In this document: positions 8,491 to 15,360 of the stretch, piece after piece
Layout of the letters: every line of letters starts with the position of its first letter
Numbering within the stretch: the stretch's first letter is position 1
NCBI GenBank assembly: GCA_029555925.1
Contig: JAKPQU010000114.1
Location: 1-29,111, forward strand
Direction of reading: 5' to 3'
DNA: 29,111 nucleotides
Source of the DNA: Bacillota bacterium
GTDB taxonomy: Bacteria > Eremiobacterota > SpSt-956 > JAKJGF01
The notes under the pieces: generated by a model
The model's database searches: none
The model's input: the letters and a program-made list of their open reading frames with translations, nothing else
Told to the model about the DNA's origin: nothing
Program-made: the position numbers and the translations under genes

Positions 8491-9183
8491 TTACCTTATC
8501 AGTTGTAACCAGTCTCCCAGTAAAAAGAGCATTCTTCCTATGAGAAGTGATATACGGGCCATAATCGTATAACCGAAAGAAGCGCCGAAAGAAATCATAA
8601 GAAAATATATGCCTATTCTGGATATGCCTCCTACAACTCCCCTGTGTTCCACAGAAAAGAAAAAGTATATGAGGCCACAGAACACTCCTCCAACGATAAC
8701 CCAGTTACAGAAAGACATCCAGATAGATTTGAGTATATCTCCGTCAGGACTCATAACCCATAGAGGTACCATTGTACCTTTAATCTGAGCTATAGCATTT
8801 CCCTGAAGATATGCTATAAGGTTAATTCCTGCTGACAGTCCCACGACAAATGCCAATGACCACCGGCTTATCCAGGCGATGCTGGGGGCAAGTCTGAGGA
8901 GCATAATTATACCCAGTATGCCCGGAACTATATACCAGAGATGATAATCAAATTTTTCAAAACCAATGGCGAGATTATCTATAAGATTTGGTTTCAGAGA
9001 ATTATAATATTGCATTGCTACCCAGTATCCGGCTGAAACTCCGACAAAAAGGTATTCTGCAAATTTATAAAAAGGATTATCTTTATAGAGGAAACTGTAT
9101 ATACAAAGTGTCAGAAAGGCGGCAACCCATATCCCAACATTTTCTATATTAGTAGGCCATACAATTGCCAGATCCATTACCAT
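8491..9183 (-). CDS. Multi-pass integral membrane protein of the GlmL-like operon
   Basis: 230 aa, no characterised family recognised. Six or seven hydrophobic segments are visible: about 12-32, 42-58, 83-102, 107-127, 155-177, 185-203 and 207-228. Conserved-looking loops include YKDNPFYKFAEYLFVG between the first two segments and a short KGTMVPLW element. I place the start at the ATG at 9183, with AGGAGG nine bases upstream; a TTG two codons earlier is only three bases from that SD, too close. The next gene starts one base after its stop. The fold suggests a channel, scaffold or transporter-like membrane subunit, but nothing identifies a substrate. Confidence 0.75.
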   Translation of the reverse strand: MVMDLAIVWPTNIENVGIWVAAFLTLCIYSFLYKDNPFYKFAEYLFVGVSAGYWVAMQYYNSLKPNLIDNLAIGFEKFDYHLWYIVPGILGIIMLLRLAPSIAWISRWSLAFVVGLSAGINLIAYLQGNAIAQIKGTMVPLWVMSPDGDILKSIWMSFCNWVIVGGVFCGLIYFFFSVEHRGVVGGISRIGIYFLMISFGASFGYTIMARISLLIGRMLFLLGDWLQLIR

Positions 9184-9201
9184 AAACAAATGCCTCCTTA
9201 C

Positions 9202-10056
9202 TTAATCTACTATACCGAGTTTCTGTTTCTTTTTTTCATAGAAATAACTTATATTGGCCAGTATGATAAATAGAATGATTACCATATGAACAACAGACTG
9301 AGCTCCCATACCTGCCGAAGCCTGGCCTTTGATAGCAAGCAGGGTTTCATATTCGGACGCACCTTTCATTCCTCCGAGGAGACCGAACATCTGTCTGGCA
9401 TCAAGGTAAGGATAAAATTCGGGAGCACTTACTGCAGTGCAGCCTCCTGCCACGAGAACACCTGTCTGTTCATGACCTATTATCGTCCACTGTTTAAGTC
9501 CGGGATCACCGGAAGAAAGACTTAATACCGCCGCAAAATCAGACAGACGGGTAACATTATTCAATACAGGGAATTTATCGAGAGGTTCATTTTTACTGTC
9601 AGTGGGAAAGGTATCCCGGAAATTGGTGCAGAGTTTCTGTATAACTACATCACCACCGCTTTTATATCCCAGAAAGACATAATCAGTACCGTACTGTTTA
9701 TTGAATTCTTTTGATTTCTCTATAAGAACCTGTTCACCCAGTGCCGAACCTGCAGGCCACAGAGCAATACCGACAACCTTCAGATTTTTTCTGAACAGGT
9801 GTGTTATAAGCCCAACAGTCATAGGATGGCATTCAGGTTTAGTCTGAGGATCGTAATCAAAAGATATAAGTACTTTCGACTCCGGAGGAATTTTTTCTAT
9901 GGTATCATAAATTCCCTGAACTTCTCTGGTAATTTTCTTTGATGGTATTCCAAATCCTGTAAGAAGAGGAATTATAACAGCCAAGGCAGTGAAGAGAAAA
10001 ATTATTCTTCTGTCCAGTGTTTTCAAACTATTAAGAATTTTAGCTAAAGTCTCCAT
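9202..10056 (-). CDS. Membrane-anchored protein with a large soluble domain between two terminal helices
   Basis: 284 aa. One membrane helix near the N-terminus (about 18-36, after a basic segment) and one at the C-terminus (about 250-272, followed by basic KKKQK) bracket a 210-residue alpha/beta domain. That topology puts the domain outside the cytoplasm. The domain has strands such as KVLISFDYDP (61-70), KVVGIALWPAG and DYVFLGYKSGGD. I recognise no catalytic motif. The ATG has AGGAGG four bases upstream, and this SD overlaps the stop codon of the preceding gene. With its neighbours it forms part of a conserved-looking membrane gene run. It is unlikely to be a solute-binding protein because both ends are anchored. 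Confidence 0.75.
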   Translation of the reverse strand: METLAKILNSLKTLDRRIIFLFTALAVIIPLLTGFGIPSKKITREVQGIYDTIEKIPPESKVLISFDYDPQTKPECHPMTVGLITHLFRKNLKVVGIALWPAGSALGEQVLIEKSKEFNKQYGTDYVFLGYKSGGDVVIQKLCTNFRDTFPTDSKNEPLDKFPVLNNVTRLSDFAAVLSLSSGDPGLKQWTIIGHEQTGVLVAGGCTAVSAPEFYPYLDARQMFGLLGGMKGASEYETLLAIKGQASAGMGAQSVVHMVIILFIILANISYFYEKKKQKLGIVD

Positions 10057-10065
10057 ATATCCTCC

Positions 10066-10686
10066 TTAATCTCCACCGAGATAAGACTTATCTATACCGA
10101 ATAATATCTTTATGGAAGTAGAAACTACTCCCAGGGCTATACCTATCATGATGGCTCTCTGCCCTGCAGTAGTGGGGCAATTCATAAGCCAGTCAGCAAT
10201 ATCAGGGAATCTGGGCCATATCCATTCTCCAAGGGGAACACGGCCGAGCATAACAAAAAAAGCTGCTACAAGTAACAGCGTTGCCTCTCTTGACTGGGCA
10301 CGGAATGCTCTGAATGCTGCAGAAGCTATAAAAAAGGCCAGTAGAGAAAACATAGTTGAACCCATAGGGGAATAAAGGTGTCTGAATATATAATTAAAGG
10401 GAGTTCCTATGCTTATACCGCCTATAAGTCCTATAAAAGCCGTGGAAAAAAGACCGACGAGTAATACGATACTGTATGCCCATCCTTCCGACCTTCTGGA
10501 TATTTTATCACCATGAGCCTTTATCAGACTTCCAACACCGAGTAATATGGCAAAAGCTGCTATTATAATAAACCAGCTCTGAAACATTTCTCCTATCATA
10601 TTAAAAGGCGAATGGGGTACAAAATAATACAAAAGGTATCCGAGTCCTGCAATGACTGTTATTATCATTGGAATCTCACGTTTCAT
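10066..10686 (-). CDS. Multi-pass integral membrane protein of the GlmL-like operon
   Basis: 206 aa. About six membrane segments: 5-24, 36-55, 70-92, 108-124, 134-150 and 176-194. A short basic loop (KAHGDKISRRSEG, about 56-68) and the ARSHREA-like loop (FRAFRAQSREAT, about 127-138) are probably cytoplasmic by the positive-inside rule. No known transporter signature is visible. It starts 14 bases after the previous gene ends, and its TAA stop overlaps the SD of the following gene. It is probably a structural subunit of the same membrane assembly; function unknown. Confidence 0.75.
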   Translation of the reverse strand: MKREIPMIITVIAGLGYLLYYFVPHSPFNMIGEMFQSWFIIIAAFAILLGVGSLIKAHGDKISRRSEGWAYSIVLLVGLFSTAFIGLIGGISIGTPFNYIFRHLYSPMGSTMFSLLAFFIASAAFRAFRAQSREATLLLVAAFFVMLGRVPLGEWIWPRFPDIADWLMNCPTTAGQRAIMIGIALGVVSTSIKILFGIDKSYLGGD

Positions 10687-10700
10687 AACAAGCCTCCATT

Positions 10701-11771
10701 TTATTTAGTAATAAACAGGTTTGTAAAAGTTTTAATGCCTGCAGTTTCCAGGATACAGCCTATTATAATAGAGAAGAGAAATACTAATTTACCAATATCC
10801 TGTCCTTTAAGACTGCCAAGCTGTTTCGGGTCTCTTGAAAGATAAGCAGAAGCGGCAAATAATTCTTCTCCTATAAGTGTATAATCGCAGGCTGCAACAA
10901 AAAAGGGCAGCTGTGATGGCATAGCTGTACCTGCCATCTGTATAGCGCCTGTAGAATGTCCTGTTTCAGCAAGTATCAGTGATTCTGCATAGAAACAACC
11001 CATATAAAAATTGGCAGCAGGCTGTTCTCTGACCATAATACCATCAACACCTGCCACAAAACCGAACTGATCATCAGTAAGATAACGGATATTATCTGGA
11101 CGAAAAGCATCAGGCCTTCCTGCTCTTGTATAGGATTCCTTTACTACTTCCTGGGCTGTGCTCATAACAAGAGAAAATCTTGTAGGAACCAGTATAGGTG
11201 TATCATACTCGGCAGTTTTCTGAGCCACATAGGAAAGTATAGACAGACCAGCAAGGGTCTGTATATCATTCATATCAGTAATACCGGGGATATAAAGTAC
11301 AGGTTTACCCATTTCCGTAGCTCTTCCCACTGCATCATCCAGCGCAGAAAGTCCTGCTATTCTGCGTATAAACAGTTCCTGTCCTCTCTGAGCACTGAAT
11401 ATAAAATAGAGTATAAAGCCGGACAGGAGTACTATGGCTATTAACATACTCAATCTTCCTTCATTGAACCATCTTTCATCCTGCTTGGGTTTTTCTTCTT
11501 CCGTAGCAGCAGGGGAAGGAACAGGAGTAACTGGAACTGCTGTCACAGATTGAGCAGGTGATGCTTCAGCGGAAGGAGTAGTAACAGATGTTGTCTCAAC
11601 TGGAGACATCTGTGTTTCAGGACTGGAAGTTACCTGTGCAGAAGGTACCGGAGCGGATGTATTACTCTGAGCAATATCCCGGGGTGACAGACAAAAAGCA
11701 TAATTACAGACGGAAAATAGCAAGAACAGGATCATACTTGCTATGAATAAAGGTTTTTTCTTTTCATGCAA
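10701..11771 (-). CDS. Secreted/anchored protein with a large conserved domain, possibly of the DUF6754 type
   Basis: 356 aa from the chosen start. A basic N-terminus and a hydrophobic stretch (LFIASMILFLLFSVCNYAF) look like a signal sequence. A Pro/Ser/Thr/Val-rich linker follows, then a membrane helix (LSMLIAIVLLSGFILYFIFS), a 210-residue globular domain with motifs GKPVLYIPG, VPTRFS and TAMPSQLPFF, and a C-terminal hydrophobic segment. I recall proteins of this kind being called DUF6754; that name is tentative. I prefer TTG at 11771, which puts the signal sequence at the N-terminus behind an AAGGTGG-type SD, over an ATG at 11840 that lies against a heptad array and has no SD. It is the first gene of the operon, and the next begins 14 bases after it. 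Confidence 0.72.
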   Translation of the reverse strand: MHEKKKPLFIASMILFLLFSVCNYAFCLSPRDIAQSNTSAPVPSAQVTSSPETQMSPVETTSVTTPSAEASPAQSVTAVPVTPVPSPAATEEEKPKQDERWFNEGRLSMLIAIVLLSGFILYFIFSAQRGQELFIRRIAGLSALDDAVGRATEMGKPVLYIPGITDMNDIQTLAGLSILSYVAQKTAEYDTPILVPTRFSLVMSTAQEVVKESYTRAGRPDAFRPDNIRYLTDDQFGFVAGVDGIMVREQPAANFYMGCFYAESLILAETGHSTGAIQMAGTAMPSQLPFFVAACDYTLIGEELFAASAYLSRDPKQLGSLKGQDIGKLVFLFSIIIGCILETAGIKTFTNLFITK

Positions 11772-11845
11772 AATTGGACACCACCTTCTTTCTTGAAATA
11801 CTGCCTCCTGAAAAGGGAGAGCAATGTTAGAGACTGTCATATATC

Positions 11846-11866
11846 GTAACGCGTGACGCGTGACGC
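11846..11866 (+). repeat. Heptad array, three units, ahead of the membrane operon
   Basis: Units GTAACGC, GTGACGC and GTGACGC preceded by ATC. Read on the strand of the genes it is the reverse (GTCACGC) orientation and stands just before the first gene of the membrane operon, as at 21566 and 22813. Together with the opposite-facing array at 12041-12064 it forms a widely spaced inverted pair in the tpiA-operon spacer. Confidence 0.85.
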
Positions 11867-12040
11867 GAAAAAGAAACCATTTCCGGTGTATACAACTTAT
11901 ATTACAATCTCAATGTTCATAAATATATCGCTTAAAAATTCTATGATATTCTTTTTAAATCCTTTATAATCTCATAAAATTTTTATATTTAGGGACTGTA
12001 AGAAAATAACTCTGGCAAATTATGGTTTTTGTCCTCCCAT
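11867..12040. other. AT-rich spacer between two facing heptad arrays
   Basis: No coding potential is supported. The bases between the two arrays are AT-rich and probably contain the promoter of the minus-strand membrane operon. I see no unambiguous pair of promoter boxes and do not call one. Confidence 0.5.
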
Positions 12041-12064
12041 GACGCGTTACGTGTTACGCGTCAC
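12041..12064 (-). repeat. Heptad array, three units, downstream of tpiA
   Basis: On the minus strand the units are GTGACGC, GTAACAC and GTAACGC (12064 down to 12044), preceded by AATC and followed by GTCATGGGAGG. It lies about 70 bases after the tpiA stop and reads in the sense GTGA orientation for that transcript. The upstream flank on the + strand (GTCACGATTGTAAATATAAT) matches the flank that precedes ribosome binding sites at 21546 and 22791, yet here no gene follows on that strand. Confidence 0.82.
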
Positions 12065-12134
12065 GATTGTAAATATAATAAGGTTATTTTTTTACAACCC
12101 CTTATTAACCGGTATTAACCGGTGATAAAATATT

Positions 12135-12884
12135 TTACCCCCTGCAGATAAGTGCAAAACCTTCAGGGTCAAGGCTTGCTCCTCCTACCAGGAGTCCGTC
12201 TACATCTCTCTGTGAGAGAAAAGAAGAAGCATTATCCGGCTTGACGCTTCCGCCATAGAGAAACCTCACTTTAGAAGCTACGGAATAACCGTACGTCGAT
12301 GAAAGAAGATTTCGTAAATATCCCGTAATTTCATTGGTCTGTTCAGGGGTTTCAACTTTACCTGTACCTATAGCCCATATGGGCTCATAGGCTATTACGA
12401 ATTTCTCTATCTGAGAAGGTGTAAAAAAAGCTATGGCTTCTTTCATCTGAGTTGTCAGGACGTCTCTGGTAACCCCTCTGTCTCTCTCTTCTTCTCCTTC
12501 ACCTATACATATTACCGGCACAAGCCCGTAATGTTCGGCTTTTTTAATTTTGGCATTTATTATCTTATCGGTTTCGCCAAAATATTTTCTTCTTTCCGAA
12601 TGTCCTATAATAACATAGGTGCAACCTGCTTCTTTTAACATTTCAGCAGAAACTTCACCGGTAAAAGCACCTTTTTCTTCATAAAATAAATTCTGTGCTC
12701 CCAGCTTTATTGTCGAACCGGCAAGTTCTTTTCCTACGGAGTAGAGGGATGTAAAGGGGGGACAGAGCACAATATCCCTGTCATAAATTCTACCGATAAG
12801 GGATTTGAATTTACCGGCAAAAGCCAGGGATTCCCTGACAGTTTTATGAAGTTTCCAGTTTGCCACTATAAGGGGAACAGGCAA
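12135..12884 (-). CDS. tpiA: Triosephosphate isomerase
   Basis: 249 aa, the normal length. It interconverts dihydroxyacetone phosphate and glyceraldehyde 3-phosphate in cytoplasmic glycolysis. The active-site residues are in place: NWK with Lys11, His95 in VIIGHSERR, and Glu167 in AYEPIWAIGTG. The phosphate-binding YGGSVKP and GLLVGGASL segments are also present. The start is TTG (12884) with AGGAGGT seven bases upstream; there is no ATG near the N-terminus. It is the third gene of gap-pgk-tpiA, following pgk by 58 bases that contain a perfect palindrome. Confidence 0.97.
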   Translation of the reverse strand: MPVPLIVANWKLHKTVRESLAFAGKFKSLIGRIYDRDIVLCPPFTSLYSVGKELAGSTIKLGAQNLFYEEKGAFTGEVSAEMLKEAGCTYVIIGHSERRKYFGETDKIINAKIKKAEHYGLVPVICIGEGEEERDRGVTRDVLTTQMKEAIAFFTPSQIEKFVIAYEPIWAIGTGKVETPEQTNEITGYLRNLLSSTYGYSVASKVRFLYGGSVKPDNASSFLSQRDVDGLLVGGASLDPEGFALICRG

Positions 12885-12906
12885 ATAAATTACCTCCTAA
12901 TTTACC

Positions 12907-12936
12907 TGTAGGGGCGTTCAATTGAACGCCCCTACA
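12907..12936. repeat. Perfect 30-bp palindrome between pgk and tpiA
   Basis: The left half TGTAGGGGCGTTCAA (12907-12921) is followed without a spacer by its exact reverse complement. It lies six bases downstream of the pgk stop codon, in a GC-rich island unlike its surroundings. As RNA it would form a hairpin; as DNA a cruciform or a protein site. It has no T-tract. Compositionally it resembles the GGGC/GCCC hairpin at 17328-17358 and dispersed REP-like palindromes found in many bacteria, so it may be a small mobile repeat. Confidence 0.9.
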
Positions 12937-12942
12937 ATCAAA

Positions 12943-14130
12943 TTATTTATCGTCCAGTGCATCAATACCGGGCAGTATTTTCCCTTCCATAAATTCAAGG
13001 GATGCTCCGCCTCCGGTAGATATATGGGTCATCTTGTCTGCAAATCCGAGTTTTTCTGCTGCAGCGGCAGAATCTCCTCCGCCTATCAAAGAAATGGCAT
13101 TTGAATTATGTGCTATAAAGGTAGCAACTGCTTCAGTGCCTTTTGCAAAGTCATCCAGTTCAAATACTCCGAGAGGACCGTTCCAGAATATCGTCTTTGC
13201 ATCTTTAATAACAGCGCCGAATTTATCTATAGTTTTCGGCCCTATATCGACTCCCATCATGTCAGACGGGATGTCAGTAATATTTACAACCTTATGGTCT
13301 GTACCTTCTTTAATCTCTTTTGCAACTACAATATCTTCAGGGAGAAGGAATTTCACATTTTTTTCCTTTGCCTTCGCCATAAGCTGTCCTGCAAGGGTAA
13401 GACTCTCTGTATCAAGGAGGGACGTACCTATTTCATGGCCCATGGATTTCAGGAATGTATAACTCATACCTCCTCCTATTAGGAGTGAGTCAACTTTTTG
13501 TATAAGATTCTCTATTACTCCGATCTTATCTGACACTTTAGCTCCGCCAAGTATAGCGACTACAGGATGTTCCGGTTCACTCAGAATTTTTCCGAGCATT
13601 TCCAGTTCTTTTCCTACAAGAAATCCTGCTACAGAAGGTATCTTTTTAGTTGCAGGTATGCCTGCTGTACTTGCATGAGCTCTGTGGCATGTTCCGAAGG
13701 CATCATTTACATATACTTCTCCGAGAGAAAGAAGTTCTTCTACAAGACTCTGATCGTTTTTTGTCTCTCCTTTATAAAAACGTAAATTTTCAAGAAGAAG
13801 AATTTCTCCGTCTTCAAGATTAAAGGCAAGTTTTTTTACAACATCCCAGTTCATGTCTTCACAGTATTTAACCTCAATCCCCATTAATTCGGACAATCTT
13901 ATGGCGACAGGTCTCATTCTGTACTGTTCCATTACCTCTCCTTTAGGTCTTCCAAGGTGACTCATAACTATAAGACGTCCGCCATGGTCTCTTATATATT
14001 CCAGTGTCGGAAGAGATGCCCTGATACGTCTGTCATCGGTTATTTTTCCATCTTTGAGAGGAACGTTAAAGTCCACTCTTACCAGAACTCTTTTACCTTT
14101 AAAATCAACATCTTTTACGGTTTTTTTCAT
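12943..14130 (-). CDS. pgk: Phosphoglycerate kinase
   Basis: 395 aa, typical of bacterial enzymes. It transfers phosphate from 1,3-bisphosphoglycerate to ADP. Visible signatures are VRVDFNVPL in the N-terminal substrate domain, SHLGRPKG, the helix with FGTCHRAHAST, and the C-terminal nucleotide site with FWNGPLGVFE, GGGDSAAA and STGGGASLEF. The ATG at 14130 is preceded by AGAGGTGGGG. It lies in the order gap-pgk-tpiA, which is widespread in bacteria, with a 63-base spacer after gap that contains a hairpin. No truncation or unusual residue is apparent. Confidence 0.97.
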   Translation of the reverse strand: MKKTVKDVDFKGKRVLVRVDFNVPLKDGKITDDRRIRASLPTLEYIRDHGGRLIVMSHLGRPKGEVMEQYRMRPVAIRLSELMGIEVKYCEDMNWDVVKKLAFNLEDGEILLLENLRFYKGETKNDQSLVEELLSLGEVYVNDAFGTCHRAHASTAGIPATKKIPSVAGFLVGKELEMLGKILSEPEHPVVAILGGAKVSDKIGVIENLIQKVDSLLIGGGMSYTFLKSMGHEIGTSLLDTESLTLAGQLMAKAKEKNVKFLLPEDIVVAKEIKEGTDHKVVNITDIPSDMMGVDIGPKTIDKFGAVIKDAKTIFWNGPLGVFELDDFAKGTEAVATFIAHNSNAISLIGGGDSAAAAEKLGFADKMTHISTGGGASLEFMEGKILPGIDALDDK

Positions 14131-14151
14131 AACCCCACCTCTTTTTCAGAC

Positions 14152-14184
14152 TTCAGAGGCGCCCACCAGTTGAGCGCCACTGAA
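14152..14184 (-). terminator. Hairpin between gap and pgk
   Basis: TTCAGAGGCGC (14152-14162) and GCGCCACTGAA (14174-14184) pair over 11 positions with one mismatch, around an 11-base loop. On the minus strand it starts nine bases after the gap stop codon. It lacks a T-tract, so an mRNA processing or stability element that sets gap above pgk expression is as likely as a terminator. Confidence 0.5.
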
Positions 14185-14193
14185 TAAGTCTTA

Positions 14194-15204
14194 TTATAAA
14201 CCTTTATCAACTATATATTTAACAAGATCAGCAAGCCTTGTTGCATAACCCCATTCATTATCATACCAGGATATAACCTTTACCATCTTCTCGCCTATTA
14301 CCATAGTCGATTGACCGTCTACAACACTTGAAAGTGGACAGCCTTTAAAGTCTGAAGATACGAGAGGCAATTCTGTATATCCAAGAATCCCCTTCAAAGA
14401 GCCTTCGCTTGCTTCTTTAAATTTCTTATTGACTTCTTCTTTAGTGGTTGCTCTGGCAACATTACAGACAAGATCAACAACAGAAACCGTAGGAGTAGGA
14501 ACTCTGAGAGATATACCGTCAAACTTACCTTTTAAATCAGGAAGTACAAGACCAACAGCTTTGGCTGCTCCCGTTGTAGTCGGTATTATATTAAGGGCGG
14601 CAGCTCTTGCGCGGCGGAGATCCTTATGGGGTAAGTCGAGTATTCTCTGATCATTTGTATAGGCATGGATTGTTGTCATAAAGGCATTCTCTATAGTAAA
14701 ATTCTCATGTAATACCTTGGCAAAAGGAGCAAGACAGTTTGTAGTGCAGGAAGCATTGGAAATAATATGATGTTTTGACGGTTCATACTGGCCTTCATTT
14801 ACTCCGAGAACTACCGTTAAAACGTCACCTTTACCCGGTGCAGAAATAAGAACTTTCTTTGCTCCTGCAGCCATATGTAATTTTGCTTTTTCAGCATCGG
14901 TAAAGAGGCCGGTACATTCCAGTACTATATCTGCACCGAGGTCTTTCCATGGTAATTCTGCAGGGTTTTTCAGGGCCAGAACCCTGAACTTTGCTTTTCC
15001 TGCATGCATAAAGTCTCCTTCAAGATATACCTCATCATGAGATTTTCCATAAGTAGAATCATATTTAAACAGATGGGCATTTGTTTCAGGGCTTGTTATA
15101 TCATTGATTCCTACGATATCAAATTCAGGATATTTATCAAGCAATATCCTCAAGACCTGTCTTCCTATTCTTCCGAAACCGTTTATACCTATTTTTACTG
15201 ACAT
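14194..15204 (-). CDS. gap: Glyceraldehyde-3-phosphate dehydrogenase
   Basis: 336 aa, full length. It oxidises and phosphorylates glyceraldehyde 3-phosphate. The N-terminal Rossmann motif [10 protein letters not shown], Asp35 at the end of the second strand (an NAD rather than NADP preference), catalytic Cys153 in [12 protein letters not shown], His180 in [10 protein letters not shown], and the C-terminal WYDNEWGYA are all present. ATG start with AGGAGG upstream. It is the first gene of the gap-pgk-tpiA cluster. The AT-rich spacer upstream (15205-15349) holds short AGTTTAW heptads and part of another array. Confidence 0.97.
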   Translation of the reverse strand: MSVKIGINGFGRIGRQVLRILLDKYPEFDIVGINDITSPETNAHLFKYDSTYGKSHDEVYLEGDFMHAGKAKFRVLALKNPAELPWKDLGADIVLECTGLFTDAEKAKLHMAAGAKKVLISAPGKGDVLTVVLGVNEGQYEPSKHHIISNASCTTNCLAPFAKVLHENFTIENAFMTTIHAYTNDQRILDLPHKDLRRARAAALNIIPTTTGAAKAVGLVLPDLKGKFDGISLRVPTPTVSVVDLVCNVARATTKEEVNKKFKEASEGSLKGILGYTELPLVSSDFKGCPLSSVVDGQSTMVIGEKMVKVISWYDNEWGYATRLADLVKYIVDKGL

Positions 15205-15280
15205 AAATAAAACCTCCTGAAATTTAGATTTTTATAATAACCTGAATAATTCTTTTTTAAATTTATAAATCCTTCTTTAT

Positions 15281-15301
15281 AGTTTAAAGTTTATAGTTTA
15301 A
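15281..15301. repeat. AT-rich heptad array, three AGTTTAW units
   Basis: Three units (AGTTTAA, AGTTTAT, AGTTTAA) with the same seven-base period as the GTGA arrays but a different core. It sits in the spacer between the histidine kinase gene and gap, close to where a promoter for gap would be. Such short AT-rich runs could arise by chance; the shared period is what makes it worth listing. Confidence 0.6.
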
Positions 15302-15332
15302 TTAGAGTGAAAATTGAAAAAAAATAGGACAT

Positions 15333-15360
15333 TACGCACCTTTCACCGGTCACTGGTCAC
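15333..15360 (-). repeat. Heptad array that encodes the kinase C-terminus and its stop codon
   Basis: On the minus strand four units follow one another: GTGACCA (15360-15354), GTGACCG (15353-15347), GTGAAAG (15346-15340) and GTGCGTA (15339-15333). The kinase reading frame enters the array and reads Ser-Asp-Gln, then the TGA inside the second GTGA (15352-15350) stops it. The same arrangement is seen at 21597-21617. Confidence 0.85.

Noticed and set aside
10701..11840. ATG at 11840 as start of the large membrane-operon protein
   Set aside because: It has no SD, abuts a heptad array, and would put 23 polar residues ahead of an otherwise normal signal sequence.
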